The notes: generated by a model from the sequence alone, not told the origin. DNA of 64,000 bases from Paenibacillus sp. BSR1-1 (GCF_030403775.1 NZ_JAQMWQ010000002.1:186001-250000); one strand, 5' to 3'; counted from the stretch's first letter, positions 16,681 through 26,158 are shown. Program-made: numbers and translations.

Positions 16681-16970
16681 GTAATCACCTATTATATGTT
16701 CGCAAAAATGAATTTTGCTTGATTATAACAGGAAATAGGGGGTCCATCAAAAATATTTCATTTATTAAGTCTAAATAACATTTTGTTTAAGAATCGATAA
16801 ATAGGTGTCAAATCGACAATTTTTTCTAATTTAAGGAATTACAATGGCATTTGTGGGAAGGAGTTGAAACAATATTTTTTAAAAAATGAATATTTTTTAG
16901 TTCTTTCGTCGTTCTATTCTAAGCAATTTTCACAGTAAAATCCCAAAAGCAAACTAGGAGGTTTTTCGTT

Positions 16971-17174
16971 TTGAAAAATAATCTTCGAAATGCTTGCCAG
17001 CAAAAAAGGCAACATCTAATCGATGAACTCCTTAAATTAGGGGTTTTTAAGAAAAATAATAAGCATCTTTATGAATGGACACTGCAAGACCTTGAAGAAG
17101 AATATGTTCAATTGAAACAGGTAATTTGGATTCAACCAAATTCAAGTGCTGGGAAAGCTTCTCAAACTTTTTAA
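16971..17174 (+). CDS. FbpA-like small protein (Fur-regulated basic protein A family)
   Basis: 67 aa. The core KRQHLIDELLKLGVFKKNNKH-to-LEEEY segment (residues 12-46) fits the FBP_A family (PF13076), named for B. subtilis FbpA, which helps the iron-sparing response with the FsrA small RNA. TTG start with AGGAGG upstream. A paralogue lies at 21279-21464. I find no match to the Fur box inverted repeat in the 110 bp before it, so iron control here is unproven. A GC-rich repeat follows. Confidence 0.7.
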   Translation: MKNNLRNACQQKRQHLIDELLKLGVFKKNNKHLYEWTLQDLEEEYVQLKQVIWIQPNSSAGKASQTF

Positions 17175-17211
17175 TAAGGCTATGTAAAAGGGCATCGTTG
17201 ATATTTAACAC

Positions 17212-17312
17212 TGGTGATTGGAGCGGAAGGAGCGAAGACTCCTGCGGGAGTACGGGGTCTCCCCGGCACGCCCGCGGAAAGGGAAGCTCCTTCCTGGAGC
17301 GCAAATCAACAA
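17212..17312. repeat. Short GC-rich dispersed repeat (MITE-like), internally truncated
   Basis: A sharply GC-rich island in AT-rich intergenic DNA, beginning GATTGGAGCGGAAGG and ending GAGCGCAAATCAAC, so the ends form an imperfect inverted repeat. The inner text (GCGAAGACTCCTGCGGGAG, CCCGCGGAAAG) is the well-known dispersed repeat of many Bacillaceae genomes; compared with the usual form the middle is shortened. It has no ORF. It can fold into a stable structure over its length. Confidence 0.7.
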
Positions 17313-17343
17313 CTAAGTTTAACAGATCCTTAAATTAATGCAC

Positions 17344-17372
17344 AAAAGCCGGTATTAGAAAAACCGGCTTTT
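17344..17372 (+). terminator. Rho-independent terminator
   Basis: Stem AAAAGCCGGT/ACCGGCTTTT with a 9-nt loop and trailing T residues. Confidence 0.75.
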
Positions 17373-17447
17373 GTTGCGTTCAGATATAATTTTGGAGATT
17401 ATGATATTATGTTAATATCATTAAAGAATTTAAAAGGAGTTTAGTAT

Positions 17448-17780
17448 ATGCCGATTGAAAAAGTTGTACAAAAACAAATTGAATTTTACAATAATCAGGA
17501 TTTAGAAGGATTTGCAAGCACTTACTCAGATGACATTACCGTGTTGACCTTCCCGAATAACACAGTAACATTAAGCGGCAAGCAGGCACTAATTGAAAGA
17601 TATACAGAGACCTTCAAAAAGAAAATGTTCGCCGAAATCAAAAACCGTTCCATAGTTGGAAACAAGGTAATTGACTGGGAGATCGCAACCAACGGACTTA
17701 CAGGTGAAAGCACAAGCTTAATGGCTATTTATGAAGTGAAGGATGACTTAATTTCTAAGGTTTGGTTTATTAGGGAATAA
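17448..17780 (+). CDS. SnoaL-like (NTF2-fold) protein
   Basis: 110 aa with the NTF2/SnoaL pattern: an N-terminal helix (VVQKQIEFYNNQDLEGFASTYSDD), a central helix with a RYTETF motif, and C-terminal strands ending SKVWFIRE. Such proteins are small-molecule isomerases or binding proteins with a cone-shaped cavity; the ligand is unknown. AAAGGAG stands before the ATG. Only 37 bp separate it from the threonine aldolase gene, so co-transcription is likely. Confidence 0.8.
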   Translation: MPIEKVVQKQIEFYNNQDLEGFASTYSDDITVLTFPNNTVTLSGKQALIERYTETFKKKMFAEIKNRSIVGNKVIDWEIATNGLTGESTSLMAIYEVKDDLISKVWFIRE

Positions 17781-17817
17781 AATCGAGAGAATACATATTT
17801 TAATGGGAGGACATCAA

Positions 17818-18846
17818 ATGTACAGTTTTAAGAACGATTACAGTGAAGGGGCACATCCTAGAATATTGAATGCTTTAATCGAAACCAATTTTGAGCAAGA
17901 GGATGGCTACGGAGAAGATCGCTACACTCAAAAAGCAGTAGAACTTTTAAAGGAAAGAATCGGTCGAGAGTATATAGATATCCACCTTATCGCCGGCGGG
18001 ACACAAACAAATCTTATCGCGATCTCATCCTTTCTAAGACCACACGAGGCTGCTATTGCGGCACACACCGGTCATATTTTTACACATGAGACAGGGGCGA
18101 TTGAAGCAACTGGGCATAAAATTCTAACAGTAGAAGTCGATGATGGGAAACTAACCCCTTTGCACATAAAGCAAATACTTGATTTTCATACAGACGAACA
18201 TATGGTGAAACCGAAGCTTGTATACATATCCAATTCCACTGAAATTGGAACCATTTATAAGAAAAGTGAGCTGGAGCAATTAAGTGAATTTTGCCATAAG
18301 AACAATCTGATATTGTATATGGATGGCGCCAGAATAGGGTCAGCACTTTGCTCCACTGAAAATGACCTTACATTAAATGAAATTGCCGCACTTGTGGATG
18401 CCTTCTATATTGGCGGAACGAAGAACGGAGCCCTCATTGGTGAAGCATTGGTCATTTGCCGTGAATCATTGAAAGAAGATTTTCGGTTCCATTTGAAGCA
18501 AAAAGGGGCGTTACTTGCGAAAGGAAGACTTTTAGGGATCCAATTTCTTGAACTATTCCGGGAAAATCTCTTTTTCGATCTAGCCATGAATGCAAACATA
18601 ATGGCTGACAAGTTAAAACAGGAACTGGTTAATGCAAATTTCAAGTTTCTAACACATTCACCATCAAATCAAATTTTTCCCATCTTGCCTAATTACTTAA
18701 TTACTGAGCTCCAAAGGAATTATTCTTTCCATATATGGGAAAAGGTCGATTCAGATCACTCTGCAATTCGCTTGGTTACGTCCTGGGCAACAAAAGAGGA
18801 AGTTGTTACAGCATTTATTAATGACCTGAGGACAATTCAAAAATAA
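17818..18846 (+). CDS. ltaE: Low-specificity L-threonine aldolase
   Basis: 342-aa fold-type I PLP enzyme. The Schiff-base lysine is Lys202 in GGTKNGAL; Asp169 in YMDGARIG contacts the pyridine nitrogen; His84 (AAHTGHI) stacks on the ring. It splits L-threonine or allo-threonine to glycine and acetaldehyde. The start at 17818 is chosen for GGGAGG 7 nt upstream and a family-like MYSFKNDYSEGAHP N-terminus. A terminator follows. Beta-eliminating lyase relatives share the fold, but these motifs favour threonine aldolase. Confidence 0.9.
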   Translation: MYSFKNDYSEGAHPRILNALIETNFEQEDGYGEDRYTQKAVELLKERIGREYIDIHLIAGGTQTNLIAISSFLRPHEAAIAAHTGHIFTHETGAIEATGHKILTVEVDDGKLTPLHIKQILDFHTDEHMVKPKLVYISNSTEIGTIYKKSELEQLSEFCHKNNLILYMDGARIGSALCSTENDLTLNEIAALVDAFYIGGTKNGALIGEALVICRESLKEDFRFHLKQKGALLAKGRLLGIQFLELFRENLFFDLAMNANIMADKLKQELVNANFKFLTHSPSNQIFPILPNYLITELQRNYSFHIWEKVDSDHSAIRLVTSWATKEEVVTAFINDLRTIQK

Positions 18847-18861
18847 GAGCAATAAAAAAAT

Positions 18862-18891
18862 GCGTTAATCCAGGAAGGATTAACGCTCTTT
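18862..18891 (+). terminator. Terminator of the threonine aldolase transcript
   Basis: Stem GCGTTAATCC/GGATTAACGC with a 5-nt loop followed by CTCTTTT. Confidence 0.8.
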
Positions 18892-19013
18892 TGTGGGATT
18901 TTATTAGACCCCCTTCAACTAAATACATACTGGCATAAAGGTAAGTGATACTTTTGCAGACCACACCATATGCTTAATAGAAATAAACGGTTCATGAAGG
19001 GAGTAATACAGTC

Positions 19014-19280
19014 ATGCAACGGATAAAATTTATTATTAAACAATTTCTACATGAGCCTTTGTGGTTTAAAATACTAATTTCTACAACTTTGATTATTTCA
19101 ATTACCTTTAGCAGTTCATTTTTTGCGGACAATGATTATTATCAGAGCTTTGCTAAATTGGCAGCGGCTCTCTTCTTTTGTGCTTACGGTATAAAATTCT
19201 GGAGAAATTTTAAAATAGCAATCCTCTTTTTTGCTTTTTCAATTATATGCATTTACCTATCTATCATGTTATTAATTTAG
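19014..19280 (+). CDS. Small membrane protein of unknown function (88 aa)
   Basis: Three hydrophobic segments (about residues 18-34, 46-60 and 66-87) with short charged links. Basic N-terminus (MQRIKFIIKQF) suggests an N-in orientation. Shine-Dalgarno GAAGGGAG before the ATG at 19014. No family recognised. It is followed by a weak inverted repeat (CAGGAGAAAT/ATTTCTCCTG) that may act as its terminator. Confidence 0.6.
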   Translation: MQRIKFIIKQFLHEPLWFKILISTTLIISITFSSSFFADNDYYQSFAKLAAALFFCAYGIKFWRNFKIAILFFAFSIICIYLSIMLLI

Positions 19281-19371
19281 TGTTTCTCGTCTTAAATTCC
19301 AGGAGAAATGATCATGTGACCAATTTCTCCTGCGAATCCATCGAATAACCTTGAATTGCGTGAAATCGTGA

Positions 19372-20106
19372 TTATTTTTCCCTGACAATCAAGGCTGAAA
19401 TCCAGCCTTCGACCCCGTTTGCGCTTTGAACTTTTAGCCACTTAATTCCTTTGGAATCTATTTGTTCTTCATTCAAAAAGTGCAAGATTTCTCCATTTGT
19501 AATCGTGTATAGGCGTGGCGCAGTTAGTGTGGGTGCTTCCCGAATATTTCCGCCTTCTTTATACTCCTTATTTAAAATGAATTCTTTGGGGTGAGGGGAA
19601 GCCAAGGATGCTTGTCTGGGCACATGTTCTTGGTTTAACCATACCTCTGCTTTCTTCCATTTTTGTGTATACCACTGATTTGGATTGTTCATGATGGCTG
19701 CAGTGAGCAAAATTACAAAAGTTGTAGCAGAATAGAAGGTCCATCTTTTAATCCTTGTCTTATTCCTTCTCCGTTTCTTGAAAAGCTGAATCATTTTGTT
19801 GAAAAATCTTTCGAAAAAGGCAAACATTTCTTCGATGAAATCAATCCAAACAGATATACCAGTTTTACCTGCTTCTCTCCGGCTTCTTTGCATCGTGCAA
19901 AGAAGTGCCATGATGGGGTAAGAAATGAGATAATGCATTTTTTTCAACAAACGGCACAACAAGTTGAAGAAGGGAGGAACAATGTACAACAAAATCAGCC
20001 TCACGAGCTGCAGGAGGACAAAGAGGGCCAAAAAAAGGCGCAACCATTCCGGCAGGACGGAAGTAAGTGACCAGATCCAAAACAGCTGATTATAAATAGA
20101 TTCCAC
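19372..20106 (-). CDS. Membrane-anchored SH3-domain protein
   Basis: 244 aa. Hydrophobic segments at about 15-45 and 122-138, with a strongly basic stretch between (KKRRRNKTRIKR), then an external C-terminal bacterial SH3 domain (about residues 178-244; NIREAPTLTAPRLYTITNGE ... WLKVQSANGVEGWI). SH3b domains bind wall peptides or other proteins. GTG start behind AAAGGAG. It follows the 20112-21032 gene by 5 bp, so the two form an operon and probably act together. Function unknown. Confidence 0.72.
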   Translation of the reverse strand: MESIYNQLFWIWSLTSVLPEWLRLFLALFVLLQLVRLILLYIVPPFFNLLCRLLKKMHYLISYPIMALLCTMQRSRREAGKTGISVWIDFIEEMFAFFERFFNKMIQLFKKRRRNKTRIKRWTFYSATTFVILLTAAIMNNPNQWYTQKWKKAEVWLNQEHVPRQASLASPHPKEFILNKEYKEGGNIREAPTLTAPRLYTITNGEILHFLNEEQIDSKGIKWLKVQSANGVEGWISALIVREK

Positions 20107-20111
20107 AATCG

Positions 20112-21032
20112 CTACTCTCCTTTATTGAAATAAGATAGGAGTTCTCTCTTTTGGCCACTAATCTGTTTTTTTTCATTGGTGTTTTCCTGATTGACGGGGA
20201 GGTAGGGGAATAATTTTTTTAACTTGGCTAATCTTTGTTCCGCCTCAAACTGGTCTATATTTTGATCATTGATCAAATTAAAAAGTTGTTTGTTTACCTC
20301 ATTTTTGAAAGCTTGATTTTGGCTAAACTCCGATTCCACTAACCGCTTGGCCATTTCATTTTTTTCCCCAAGCTTCCCTGCAGTGATAAAATCTCCAGCT
20401 TGAAGGGCTTCTTTTATCGAGGCCGATATCCGGCGCGCTTCCTCCAAGTCTAGAGCCTCTTGATAGGCAGATAATTCTGCGTTCCGGTCTAAATCGGCGA
20501 TCGCCTCATCATGGCTTTGGTCCCGAATACTTTGCCTGATTAAAACTCGAATATTTCGAACAACTACTCCGGCCTCTCTTAACACCTTAACTAGTGGCGA
20601 GGTTTGAAAAAATTCTTCAATATGCCGGGCAAAACTAAGATCCTCTTCAATAGGATAAAATCTTGCTTCCGACTCCACCCAGAAGGGCAGGTTATTGTTA
20701 ATAATGTGGCCAAATTCTCCAGCATTTTGTTGAACTAATTTTTCAGGGTGCTCAACGGCAATATCGATAAACAGATTGACAGAAAACCTTCTTCCTCTTG
20801 TTGCTGAAGGGACTTCCTCCTTGTAAGTGATGGTATGCTGCTGCATATTGACTGTATAAACTTTTTTATATTTACCTATCCGCAATTCACTACGTGACAA
20901 TCGCTCTCCATTTTTAACGGCATAGTATTTGTTGTGATTATTAACATAAACAAAGGCATAAGTCATAGATGACGCCGGCGGTTTTTCCAAAAAGCTAAAT
21001 TTCACTTCTTTAACATCTTCAATAAATTGCAT
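20112..21032 (-). CDS. Uncharacterised 306-aa cytosolic protein paired with SH3 membrane protein
   Basis: No family recognised. The N-terminal half (1-150) looks like beta strands, with a YYAVKNGERL strand and a VNLFIDIAVEHPEKLVQ motif loosely like band-7/SPFH or virulence-factor cores. The second half (165-300) is helical, rich in Glu, Ala and Arg, with coiled-coil character. ATG at 21032 follows GGAGGGAA. It is first of a two-gene operon with the SH3 membrane protein 5 bp downstream, suggesting a membrane-coupled complex. Confidence 0.6.
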   Translation of the reverse strand: MQFIEDVKEVKFSFLEKPPASSMTYAFVYVNNHNKYYAVKNGERLSRSELRIGKYKKVYTVNMQQHTITYKEEVPSATRGRRFSVNLFIDIAVEHPEKLVQQNAGEFGHIINNNLPFWVESEARFYPIEEDLSFARHIEEFFQTSPLVKVLREAGVVVRNIRVLIRQSIRDQSHDEAIADLDRNAELSAYQEALDLEEARRISASIKEALQAGDFITAGKLGEKNEMAKRLVESEFSQNQAFKNEVNKQLFNLINDQNIDQFEAEQRLAKLKKLFPYLPVNQENTNEKKQISGQKRELLSYFNKGE

Positions 21033-21278
21033 GAAGTCATTCCCTCCAGTTAACTATTTTCATTGGGAGAGCACTTACCCTTGTCCACATTCTATGCGGA
21101 CAATCGGAAGAAAAGCCCCATATCTTTGCAGAAATTGGGGATTGAGGGAGTTAAATATTAATTCATACTTTACAGATAGGAATTGTAAGTTTATAATTAA
21201 AATTAATCAAATTAAGAAATAATTCGGACCAAATTTAAGGTTGTTATATTCAAGGGAAGTTACACTGAAGGAGTGTTT

Positions 21279-21464
21279 ATGATGAGAAATAACGATGAAA
21301 AAAAGCGGCAAAAACTTATCAATAAACTAATATTCTTAAACGTTTATAACAAAGAAGATCAACAGCTTCAAACGCTGCCACTTTCAAAATTAGAAAATGA
21401 GTATAGGAAATATAAATTACAAAACCATCCGCATGGTGAGTTTGGCTCTATTCAATGGGTATAA
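21279..21464 (+). CDS. Second FbpA-like small protein
   Basis: 61 aa. The segment KKRQKLINKLIFLNVYNKED (about 7-26) followed by LPLSKLENEYRK aligns with the FBP_A family and with the paralogue at 16971-17174. The start at 21279 is chosen for GAAGGAG upstream; a GTG 6 nt earlier is too close. No Fur box seen upstream. The paralogues flank the threonine aldolase region about 4 kb apart and share only the core. Confidence 0.65.
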   Translation: MMRNNDEKKRQKLINKLIFLNVYNKEDQQLQTLPLSKLENEYRKYKLQNHPHGEFGSIQWV

Positions 21465-21624
21465 AATTTGGATGGTTTAAGGAAAAGAGCAAATGAGGGT
21501 TTGGGGCGCAGGCCCTTTTTCTTTTGTTCTTTATATACTTATAAGTTGGTGTAATTTCAAAAAATTGGATATATAATGGAACTACAATTACATAACTTTG
21601 AAAACTATTAATAAGAAAGGATGA

Positions 21625-22005
21625 ATGGCAATGAAGAATTCTTTAAGAGAGAAGGCTGTGTCGTTTTTACAAATGGTTGCATCGGGGGATGTGCGCGAAG
21701 CATACAGTAAAAATATTGGCCCTGATTTCCGCCATCATAATGCCTTTTTCCGTGGAGATGCTGATTCTCTTATGCTCGCAATGGAAGAAAACGCCACTAA
21801 GAATCCAAACAAAACCCTTGAGGTAAAACGCGTCATCGAAGAGGGTGATACAGTTGTGGTTCACTCCCATGTAAAGCAAACGCAAGAGGACCTTGGAGCA
21901 GCTGTGGTTCATATCTTTCGATTCCATAACGATCTTATCGTCGAGTTATGGGATGTAGGTCAGCCTATACCGGAAAATTCCCCCAATGAAAATGGTGTGT
22001 TCTGA
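21625..22005 (+). CDS. SnoaL-like polyketide-cyclase-family protein
   Basis: 126 aa NTF2-fold protein: helix with FLQMVASGDVREAYSKNI, the YIHH-like segment DFRHHNAFF, a long helix, and strands with VVVHSHVKQ and VHIFRFHNDLIVELWDV. This is the common YesE/SnoaL group of small uncharacterised enzymes or binding proteins. Two possible starts (21625 and 21631); AGAAAGG precedes both. A strong terminator follows at 22044. Monocistronic. Confidence 0.82.
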   Translation: MAMKNSLREKAVSFLQMVASGDVREAYSKNIGPDFRHHNAFFRGDADSLMLAMEENATKNPNKTLEVKRVIEEGDTVVVHSHVKQTQEDLGAAVVHIFRFHNDLIVELWDVGQPIPENSPNENGVF

Positions 22006-22043
22006 TACATATGAAATCGTAACAGCTTAGAAGCTGAAAAAAG

Positions 22044-22076
22044 GGGATTCCAAAAATAACTTTTGGAATCCCTTTT
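22044..22076. terminator. Bidirectional terminator
   Basis: Stem GGGATTCCAAAA/TTTTGGAATCCC with a 5-nt loop and T run, between the SnoaL gene and the convergent kimA. Confidence 0.85.
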
Positions 22077-22102
22077 TGTTTACCAACTACGAAAATTGCA
22101 TT

Positions 22103-23929
22103 TTATTTTTTGAATCGAAATGGCACGGTAGAAACAATCACATTTTTTTGATATATGAGGTAAAGTCGTAATAATAAGCTTGATTGGTTATGCAAAATAT
22201 CGTGCCATCTTTTCTTCGTAATAAATTGAGGAATCAATACGGTAAGTGTGTACTTTTGTTCATTCGCCTTTTCCTCAACAATTTCGATAAAGCGTGCAAT
22301 CGGTCGTAATAAGCTTCTGTAGGATGTATACAAAGTCACAAGACGAATATCTGGCTGCCATTCCTTCCATTTTTCCTCCATTTGTTTTTCACTTTCACGG
22401 TCAAAGGCTACATAAACGGCAATCACGGAGTCACCGATTAACTTCGCATAGTTTAATGAGTTTTCTACAACCTTGGTAATCCCAGCAACGGGGACAATGA
22501 CAATGTTGCCCTCTAACGGAAGAGCATCATCACCTGTTGCAATTCTAAGTTGCTCACCTACTGCATCATAATGCCTTTTAATCCGATGGCACACTAAGAC
22601 TATTAGCGGTAAGAAGATGAGAACATACCAGACTTGAGAAAATTTGGTGATAAAGAAAATGATCACAACCGTTAAAGTAATTAGTGCGCCAATTAGATTA
22701 ATGGTCATTTTCAATAGCCAGCCAGAAGGTTTCTCTCTTATCCATTTCACAATCATACCTGTTTGCGACAGTGTGAATGGGATGAAGACACCTACCGCAT
22801 AAAGGGGAATAAGCTGTTCTGTTTCTCCTCTAAAGATGACAATCAATATAATGGATGCCACACTTAGAGTAAGGATTCCATTTGAATAGCCAAGCCGATC
22901 CCCACGATTTAGGAACATTCTTGGAATATATTTGTCAGTGGCGAAGTTAACCGCTAACAGAGGGAAAGCTGAGAATCCTGTATTCGCCGCTAGTACCAGA
23001 ATAAGGGCCGTAGTTCCCTGGATAAAATAATAAAGGAAGTTTCTCCCAAAAACCTTAGAAGCCATTTGGGAAACAACCGTTTCCTCTGCTTTAGGAGAGA
23101 TCCCCAGCCAATAGGCTAAAAACATCGTTCCCGTGAAAAGTATCGCTAGAATGATGCCCATCATCATTAAAGTATGAACTGCATTTTTAGCTTCAGGTTC
23201 CTTGAAATTCGGAACAGCATTTGAAACCGCCTCTACTCCTGTAAGAGCCGAGCAGCCTGATGAAAAGGCGCGCAATAGTAAAAATAGACTTATACCAGGT
23301 ACAGCTGTCCCAATTGGTGAATGTAGATGGGAAGGAATCTGTCCGCTAACAATTTGCCACAGTCCCACTACAATCAGAAGAACTAACGCAACGACAAATA
23401 TATAGACGGGATAGGCAAGGACAGAAGCTGATTCCGTAATACCTCTGAGATTCAAAATCGTGATCAAAATAACTAAGACTGAAGCGATGGGCACATTATA
23501 GGGATGTAATAGAGGAAATGCCGATGTAATCGCATCCGTACCAGCTGATACACTAACGGCCACTGTTAAGATGTAATCGACTAATAACGAACCGCCTGCT
23601 ACTAATCCTGCATTTTTCCCCAAGTTACTTTTCGAGACAACATAGGCACCCCCGCCATGAGGATAAGCGTAGATAATTTGACGATAGGACAAAATTAGCG
23701 CTGCTAAAAGAATGAGGACACCTACACCAATCGGAATCGAATACCAGAGAGCAATAAGACCTAAAGTAGATAACACAATGATAATTTGTTCTGGGCCGTA
23801 TGCCACAGAAGAAAGGGCATCGGATGACAGAATGGCAAGTGCTTTTAATTTACCTAATCGTTGTTCGCCTAATTCACTTGTTTTCAGCGGCTTCCCAATT
23901 AAGGCTCGTTTAAACATGGAATAACGCAT
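22103..23929 (-). CDS. kimA: Potassium importer KimA (APC superfamily)
   Basis: 608 aa. Twelve membrane segments fill residues about 20-450, with the APC core LSSDALSSVAYGPEQI near the start and AYPHGGGAYVVSKSNLG after TM2. A cytosolic C-terminal domain (about 470-608) has the KRWHDILHNQS segment also found in B. subtilis KimA (YdaO). KimA is a high-affinity K+/H+ symporter inhibited by c-di-AMP binding to that domain. ATG at 23929 has CGGAGG 7 nt upstream and gives the B. subtilis length. I see no ydaO-type c-di-AMP riboswitch in the 250-bp leader. Confidence 0.93.
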   Translation of the reverse strand: MRYSMFKRALIGKPLKTSELGEQRLGKLKALAILSSDALSSVAYGPEQIIIVLSTLGLIALWYSIPIGVGVLILLAALILSYRQIIYAYPHGGGAYVVSKSNLGKNAGLVAGGSLLVDYILTVAVSVSAGTDAITSAFPLLHPYNVPIASVLVILITILNLRGITESASVLAYPVYIFVVALVLLIVVGLWQIVSGQIPSHLHSPIGTAVPGISLFLLLRAFSSGCSALTGVEAVSNAVPNFKEPEAKNAVHTLMMMGIILAILFTGTMFLAYWLGISPKAEETVVSQMASKVFGRNFLYYFIQGTTALILVLAANTGFSAFPLLAVNFATDKYIPRMFLNRGDRLGYSNGILTLSVASIILIVIFRGETEQLIPLYAVGVFIPFTLSQTGMIVKWIREKPSGWLLKMTINLIGALITLTVVIIFFITKFSQVWYVLIFLPLIVLVCHRIKRHYDAVGEQLRIATGDDALPLEGNIVIVPVAGITKVVENSLNYAKLIGDSVIAVYVAFDRESEKQMEEKWKEWQPDIRLVTLYTSYRSLLRPIARFIEIVEEKANEQKYTLTVLIPQFITKKRWHDILHNQSSLLLRLYLIYQKNVIVSTVPFRFKK

Positions 23930-24179
23930 AAAGTACCTCCGTAAGATATAAGCAATTGAACTGCTTTTAACCATAGGATTATATTACCCGCTAAAATCTT
24001 TTATAAATCATCATACGCAAATGCAAAAAAGAACACTAAGATTTTACTTACTGTTCCTAAAAATACATCAAAGAGCAAATAAAGCTCTTCCTAACATATG
24101 TAACATATTTATCAATATAACCTAGAGAGAATCATTTAAAGAAAAATACTTTTGTTGGCTAACGTTGGACTTTAATAAA

Positions 24180-24207
24180 GCCCCTCTATCAACTTACTCT
24201 GAGGGGC
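24180..24207 (-). terminator. Terminator of the EamA gene
   Basis: Stem GCCCCTC/GAGGGGC overlapping the stop codon of the minus-strand EamA gene, followed on that strand by TTTATTAAAG. Confidence 0.7.
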
Positions 24208-25133
24208 TCTTCATTTTTTGAAGGTTGGCTGGTACTTGAAGAAGACTTTTTATTCAAAGCCAACAAAAATATCATGCCAATAATACAAGCTGTACCAACC
24301 CATTGGAAAGAACCAAAGGGTTCTTTTAGCCAAAAGACCGTTGTTAAAACAGCTGCTAGTGGCTCTATGCTGCCTAGAAGACTTGATTCTTTAGGCTCCA
24401 GACTTTGTAAGCTTTCTATAAAGAACCAAAATGCAATCATAGTACCAAATACGATAATAAAGGTTAAATACCAATAAGCTTTTAAAGGTAAACTTGAAAA
24501 GTCCATTTGCCAAGGCTGATGGATAAAGCTTAATGCAAAACCACCGATAATCATAGCCCATCCAACAATGACAAGTGAATCGTATTGTTTCAATAATGGA
24601 ACGGCATATAGAGTATAGAATGCTAAAGCTAATCCTGATAATACACCCCAAACGATGGCGGGTGTTGGCACAGATAACTGAGAGATGGAGCCATTTGTTA
24701 ATAAGAAAAAACAACCCACTAAAGCCAGCGAAACAGTCAGCAAATCTCTTCGTGTTATAACTGTTTGCTTCCGGAAAATTAGGTATACGATAATCATAAC
24801 TGGTGCTAGATACTGTAAAAGTGTTGCTACAGCAGCATTTCCATGTTTAATGGAAGCCATGTAGGTGTATTGAACCGCAAGCATACCTAGTAACCCGAAG
24901 ATAATCAATTGAATGGCGATCCTCCGATTTTTCCAAACACCAAGTATCTGGGAACGGTCTTTTCCGAAATATTGAACCGTTAAGAGTAAAAAACCAGCTA
25001 TGAGCAATCGGATTGTAACCAGCCAATCCACATCGATATGATACTGTTGAAAAAGCTTTTTGGCAACTGTGCCACCGACTCCCCAAAACACTGCTCCCGT
25101 TATAACAAGAAACATTCCCTTTCGTCTATTCAT
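24189..25133 (-). CDS. EamA (DMT) family transporter
   Basis: 314 aa with ten membrane segments in two EamA repeats (about 8-140 and 155-295). Typical features: the [11 protein letters not shown] start, the [13 protein letters not shown] end of repeat 1, and the [20 protein letters not shown] end of repeat 2. Family members export amino acids or metabolites; substrate unknown. ATG at 25133 with GGTGGAG upstream. It is divergent from an AraC regulator, 119 bp away, which may control it. Confidence 0.88.
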   Translation of the reverse strand: MNRRKGMFLVITGAVFWGVGGTVAKKLFQQYHIDVDWLVTIRLLIAGFLLLTVQYFGKDRSQILGVWKNRRIAIQLIIFGLLGMLAVQYTYMASIKHGNAAVATLLQYLAPVMIIVYLIFRKQTVITRRDLLTVSLALVGCFFLLTNGSISQLSVPTPAIVWGVLSGLALAFYTLYAVPLLKQYDSLVIVGWAMIIGGFALSFIHQPWQMDFSSLPLKAYWYLTFIIVFGTMIAFWFFIESLQSLEPKESSLLGSIEPLAAVLTTVFWLKEPFGSFQWVGTACIIGMIFLLALNKKSSSSTSQPSKNEEPLRVS

Positions 25134-25252
25134 GGTTGATTCTCCACCTTCAAATATAAAAATAGTGTTATAATATCTTAAATAATAAGTGGAAAACCTC
25201 TGAAATAATACTCAAATCGAATGAAAAAATATAATTATATTGAGGCGGTAGT

Positions 25253-26158
25253 GTGCAAATTAAAGATTTTATGGTGGACCAAAGTTTAAAAGAATTAACT
25301 GAACATCGTACTGTTGTGCTGCCGATTGCTTGTTACGAAACAACGATTAACCAAAATGTAAATGGATATATACCACTTCATTGGCATGATGAATTTCAGT
25401 TTGTTCTGGTTGTAAAAGGAGAAGCAATTTTTCAAGTAAATGAAGAAAATATTATGGTGCGGGAAGGCGAGGGTCTTTTTATAAATAGTGGATGTCTGCA
25501 CATGGCAAAAGATAAAAATGATTCGGGATGTACCTATATTTGTTTAAATGTTTCCCCAAGTTTCGTTTTATCACAAGAACTTTATTCAACCTATGTAAAC
25601 CCTTATATTCAGGCGACTAATATCCCTTTTTTACTCTTAGTGCCAAAGAAATATTGGGCGAATAATATTTTGGACTCTATTATGAAAATCAATCAATTGA
25701 TAAAAGAAAATCCACCATACTATGAAATCGACATCAGCATTCATCTAACATTAATTTGGAAGAACCTAATTATTAATGGTATTGAATTAGAGTACGAGCA
25801 GACGGAAATGGTTAAGAGTCAACGAATGAAGCAGATGTTAGATTGGATCCACCTGCATTTTCCTGAGAAAATCCTTTTAGACGATATAGCACGAGCTGGC
25901 CAATTAAGCCGTTCGGAGTGCTGTCGATACTTCAAACGAATTTTAAAGAAAACTCCTCTGAATTACGTTACCGATTTTCGAATTCAAAAAAGTTTAGTTT
26001 TATTACAACAACCAGATTCCAGTGTCACAGATGTTGCCTATCAAGTGGGCTTTAACAGCACAAGCTATTTCATTGATAAATTCCGAAAAGCAATGAACAT
26101 GACACCATTAGCATACAAAAACAGGAATTTTCATAAAGATTTGAGCAGGAGGGATTGA
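25253..26158 (+). CDS. AraC family transcriptional regulator with cupin sensor
   Basis: 301 aa. Residues about 25-100 form a cupin (PLHWHDEFQFVLVVKGEA, then GEGLFINSGCLHMA), the usual ligand domain. Residues about 195-295 hold two helix-turn-helix motifs of the AraC/XylS type (LDDIARAGQLSRSECCRYFK; VTDVAYQVGFNSTSYFIDKF). GTG start. Its stop overlaps the start of the phosphoesterase gene, so both are one transcript, divergent from EamA. Expected target: the EamA promoter and its own. Confidence 0.88.
   Translation: MQIKDFMVDQSLKELTEHRTVVLPIACYETTINQNVNGYIPLHWHDEFQFVLVVKGEAIFQVNEENIMVREGEGLFINSGCLHMAKDKNDSGCTYICLNVSPSFVLSQELYSTYVNPYIQATNIPFLLLVPKKYWANNILDSIMKINQLIKENPPYYEIDISIHLTLIWKNLIINGIELEYEQTEMVKSQRMKQMLDWIHLHFPEKILLDDIARAGQLSRSECCRYFKRILKKTPLNYVTDFRIQKSLVLLQQPDSSVTDVAYQVGFNSTSYFIDKFRKAMNMTPLAYKNRNFHKDLSRRD

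Noticed and set aside
16861..16970. Fur box before the first FbpA-like gene
   Set aside because: The A/T-rich stretches do not form the TGATAAT-ATTATCA type of inverted repeat.
17212..17312. Structured non-coding RNA gene
   Set aside because: The GC-rich island matches a common dispersed DNA repeat better than an RNA family.
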